A DNA stretch of 8,039 nucleotides, taken from contig JAJDCT010000411.1 of assembly GCA_029260695.1 (NCBI GenBank), positions 1 through 8,039 of the forward strand. The letters are read 5' to 3'. The notes beneath the pieces were generated by a model. That model worked only from the letters and a program-made list of their open reading frames with translations. It did not search any database and was not told the DNA's origin. Each line of letters begins with the position of its first letter. Position 1 is the first letter of the stretch. This stretch comes from Phycisphaeraceae bacterium (GTDB lineage: Bacteria > Planctomycetota > Phycisphaerae > Phycisphaerales > Phycisphaeraceae). The position numbers were made by a program, and so were the translations under genes. Shown here one piece after another: positions 6,484 through 8,039 of the stretch.

Positions 6484-6514
6484 GGGGTGATTATGTGGGG
6501 CGTTGGGGATGGGG
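6484..6514 (+). other. Candidate G-quadruplex (four GGGG runs)
   Basis: The plus strand carries GGGG at 6484-6487, 6497-6500, 6505-6508 and 6511-6514, with loops of 9, 4 and 2 bases. Four runs of four could form a four-layer quadruplex; the first loop is longer than the usual limit of 7. It lies on the template strand for minus-strand transcription towards ddl, between the SIR2-like stop and the ddl start. Confidence 0.5.
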
Positions 6515-6659
6515 TAAGTTGTGGTTATTAAGGAGGCTAAGGAAGTGTGCGTCGTCACGAATTTTTCTTCGGCGAAGCGTTGGAAGTGTGCGCGCGGGAG
6601 CGGGCGATAGCTATATCGACTCCCGACCACTTATTCCGTCTCTTAGATTTCTCCAATCC

Positions 6660-7733
6660 CTACGTCATAGAAGTCAGCCAAGCGGGAATGAACGGAACCT
6701 CAGAAAGAGCATCGCAAAATACAACCTCTCGAGAATTGTTTTGCAACATTCGTGCAACCGGTGAAGTTCGATCGGCCTCTATACCTACATGAACGACTGG
6801 AGATCGGCAGTAATGAAGATAATCTTTAATCTCTGCAGTATCCGGCTCGTTACCCGAAAGGCCACATACGATCAACAGATCGCATGAAGCTACCGCGTCA
6901 TTCACTGATGTGCGTACCTCTGGGTCAGGATTTGCCAAGTGGCTTCCTGCATGTCCTGGAGGCACCAAGTCTGGAATTGCAGGGAAAGTGGTGGGAGGGT
7001 ATTTGTGGCACACAAACGGCGTCGACATACAGTTGGTGATCGCAGTAACGGCTCGCCAGTTCTGTATTTTAAAACCCGATAAAGAGCAATGACTGATTGA
7101 ACCATGGGGCTTGAGCATCAATATAGGTTGCTTGGTGCCGGCAAATGTGGATTTAACATGGTGACAAAGGTTCTCCGTTGCTGGTAATAGGTTACGGCAC
7201 TCGGTCCCAAGAATATTCTCGCAGAAACACTCGTAGTTGAATGAAACTACGATGATATTAGCGGCCTCATACAGTGACTTTAGGACCGAGGGCCAACACC
7301 ACGAACCGTAGCCTTTTTGCGCCACAGTATTACAGAGTAACTGGTCATAACCGCGAAATAAACAAAAGAGATATGCTCTAAATTGATAGCCAGGCGATTG
7401 TGTACAAACGTCGGCCTTGCCAATCTGACCTTGCTTCCACAGTTCTCTTTCAAATTCAGCCATCGAACTACAGAACTCAGAAAATAATTGTCTTTCATCC
7501 AGCGAACATGAATCGGAGCGAAACTCATGGTACACATCCCATAAAACCGGGAATAGCGGTTGTGACCATATAGGTTGTGGCACAAGATCATCTCCAGGGA
7601 ACGGTAGATATGTAATGTGATCTGGCATGGATAGCATGGGATTGACGATCATCTGATCAGTCAAACCTTGTGCCTGGCGAAAACCTGCAGTGAATCCATC
7701 GCCAACTATGATCGTAATTTTCTTGCGGTACAT
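6660..7733 (-). CDS. SIR2-like domain protein, possible defence-type NAD-binding protein
   Basis: This 357-residue protein shows the sparse hallmarks of the SIR2-like superfamily in the right order. The N-terminus is ITIIVGDGFTAGF (6-18), a Rossmann nucleotide-binding turn like the G-N-G-x-S form of the family. IIVVSFNYECFCE (160-172) matches the 'TxNYDxxxE' strand, with Asn166. ILMLKPHGSISH (204-215) matches the 'lHGs' motif, with His210. CDLLIVCGLSGNEPDT (284-299) matches the late 'd.livvGyS..d.D' strand. Bacterial SIR2-like proteins of this kind often act in phage defence by consuming NAD; this role is inference from family, and no partner gene (HerA, TIR, Argonaute) is present. The protein has 17 cysteines, unusually many. 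Sampled lines of the gene are about 38-55% GC by hand count against about 62% in a ddl line, suggesting transfer. No Shine-Dalgarno sequence is seen; the ATG at 7733 is kept because the Rossmann motif starts six residues in. Confidence 0.68.
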   Translation of the reverse strand: MYRKKITIIVGDGFTAGFRQAQGLTDQMIVNPMLSMPDHITYLPFPGDDLVPQPIWSQPLFPVLWDVYHEFRSDSCSLDERQLFSEFCSSMAEFERELWKQGQIGKADVCTQSPGYQFRAYLFCLFRGYDQLLCNTVAQKGYGSWCWPSVLKSLYEAANIIVVSFNYECFCENILGTECRNLLPATENLCHHVKSTFAGTKQPILMLKPHGSISHCSLSGFKIQNWRAVTAITNCMSTPFVCHKYPPTTFPAIPDLVPPGHAGSHLANPDPEVRTSVNDAVASCDLLIVCGLSGNEPDTAEIKDYLHYCRSPVVHVGIEADRTSPVARMLQNNSREVVFCDALSEVPFIPAWLTSMT

Positions 7734-7734
7734 T

Positions 7735-7768
7735 AAAACGGCGGAACAGCGTTTCAGCCGTCCCGCCG
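7735..7768 (-). terminator. Strong terminator-like hairpin abutting the SIR2-like start codon
   Basis: In minus-strand RNA, 7768-7757 pairs with 7750-7739 in a continuous 12-bp stem: CGGCGG with CCGCCG at the base, then G-U, A-U, C-G, G-U, G-C and C-G, closing a UGAAAC loop. It is followed directly by UUUU (7738-7735). The two non-Watson-Crick pairs are G-U only in minus-strand RNA (A-C on the other strand), so the structure is built for that direction. It could end the upstream gene or act as an attenuator or translation block for the SIR2-like gene, whose ATG begins two bases after the U run. Confidence 0.65.
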
Positions 7769-7840
7769 TGTGCGGTTACTTCGAGATGTCAAGCCCCGGG
7801 TTGGTCATCAGGGGATTATACCTTGGTAGTCCCGCTGCCG

Positions 7841-7870
7841 GATACCCCCGGATATCCCCGGATACCCCAC
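7841..7870. repeat. Three-copy 10-bp tandem repeat
   Basis: GATACCCCCG, GATATCCCCG and GATACCCCAC follow each other without gaps, preceded by CCG that continues the pattern. The unit length is about one helical turn, so a protein could bind each copy on the same face. It lies in the non-coding gap upstream of the SIR2-like gene and could also be a simple slippage product. Confidence 0.6.
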
Positions 7871-7923
7871 TGATGCACCGCAGACGGTTCATCTGTGGGC
7901 TTTTGGTTGAGTTTTACAGATTC

Positions 7924-7951
7924 AAAAAAATCGCTACCTGCTACTCGGCGA
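7924..7951 (-). terminator. Weak terminator candidate at the end of the right-edge gene
   Basis: On the minus strand TCGC (7951-7948) and GCGA (7934-7931) can pair across a 13-base loop and are followed directly by seven T residues (7930-7924). The stem is only 4 bp and overlaps the last codons, so the T run is the main support. The much better hairpin at 7735-7768 may be the real transcription end. Confidence 0.25.
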
Positions 7952-8039
7952 GATGTGTTGGACGATGGGGTTCAGGAGGTTGGGGATGAGGCGGTCGGCG
8001 GCGAGGGCTTCGCAGTGTTGGCCGAGCATGGCGGTGAGG
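7934..8039 (-). CDS. C-terminal fragment of an unidentified protein (gene enters from the right edge)
   Basis: An open minus-strand frame enters from the window edge and ends with TAG at 7936-7934. The 34 visible residues include MLGQHCEALAADRLIPNLLN and end HISPSSR. Codons are almost all G/C-ended (CTC, ACC, GCC, GAC, CGC), which fits the high-GC host genes and not the SIR2-like gene, and supports real coding. The segment looks helical and soluble. It does not resemble the C-terminus of MurB or MurC, the usual dcw genes before ddl. Too little is present to assign a family. Confidence 0.6.
   Translation of the reverse strand, partial: LTAMLGQHCEALAADRLIPNLLNPIVQHISPSSR

Larger units (their letters stand above)
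6250..6659. other. Gene-poor spacer between the SIR2-like gene and ddl
   Basis: These 410 bp contain no ORF with protein-like composition on either strand. They hold a G-rich four-run motif (6484-6514), a short inverted repeat CGATA-GCTA-TATCG (6605-6618) and a possible 19-codon leader (6442-6383). The ddl promoter must lie here if ddl is expressed on its own; the best minus-strand hexamers I see, TTGAAA and TAGACG near 6320-6293, have only a 15-base spacer and are not convincing. The region may be remnant DNA left by insertion of the SIR2-like gene. Confidence 0.5.

Noticed and set aside
6551..6585. CTTCGGCGAAG hairpin with a T run as a terminator for the SIR2-like gene
   Set aside because: The stem is 4 bp and, on the minus strand, is followed by A residues rather than T; on the plus strand the T run precedes the stem.
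6379..6630. 83-codon minus-strand and 118-codon plus-strand (6408-6764) frames in the spacer before ddl
   Set aside because: No ribosome binding site, no protein-like pattern, and the plus-strand frame runs into the SIR2-like gene in antisense.
6502..7988. GTTGGGGATG at 6502-6511 and 7979-7988 as flanking repeats of an inserted element
   Set aside because: Only 10 bp, low complexity, and the second copy lies inside a coding region; similarity does not extend outward.
7690..7989. 99-codon plus-strand open frame at the right edge
   Set aside because: It overlaps the SIR2-like start, the hairpin, the tandem repeat and the right-edge gene, and its product looks random.
1..8039. CRISPR array or insertion sequence
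   Set aside because: No regularly spaced repeats of 20-40 bp, no transposase-like frame and no matching terminal inverted repeats were found.

Overview
The window looks like chromosomal DNA of a planctomycete, most likely of the Phycisphaerae type. This is inferred from the high GC content of most genes, a secreted repeat protein that carries both a dockerin-like calcium-binding pair and a PEP-CTERM sorting tail, and a cell-wall/division gene neighbourhood that is broken up. No rRNA or tRNA gene was found, so the taxonomic call is inference only.

Every gene I can support lies on the minus strand, so the reading order runs from high to low coordinates. At the right edge (7934-8039) is the 3' end of an unidentified GC-rich gene. 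It is followed by about 200 bp of non-coding DNA with a three-copy 10-bp tandem repeat and a strong terminator-like hairpin. That hairpin ends five bases before the start codon of a SIR2-like gene (6660-7733). The SIR2-like gene is visibly richer in A+T and in cysteine codons than its neighbours and looks like an acquired accessory gene. A 410-bp stretch without a convincing gene (6250-6659) follows; it holds a candidate four-run G-quadruplex on the plus strand.

The central part is a core-function block: ddl (D-alanine--D-alanine ligase, 5296-6249), a 659-residue PEP-CTERM/dockerin surface protein (3016-4995), an FtsQ/DivIB-type division protein (2002-2901), a six-segment membrane protein of unknown function (935-1837) and the transcription elongation factor GreA (319-786). 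The left edge (1-240) is the signal-peptide end of another secreted protein that continues outside the window. The ddl and ftsQ genes are neighbours in the classical dcw cluster of many bacteria. Here they are separated by the surface-protein gene, and ftsQ is not followed by ftsA or ftsZ, which suits a planctomycete with a dispersed or partly lost division cluster.

Functionally, Ddl makes the D-Ala-D-Ala dipeptide of peptidoglycan and the FtsQ-like protein would act at the division site. The PEP-CTERM protein would be exported and anchored or processed by an exosortase. GreA rescues backtracked RNA polymerase. Gaps of roughly 95 to 300 bp between the genes, with terminator-like hairpins in several, suggest mostly separate transcription units rather than one tight operon. 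The most unusual part is the right side: the SIR2-like gene, its hairpin-blocked start and the odd spacer next to ddl.
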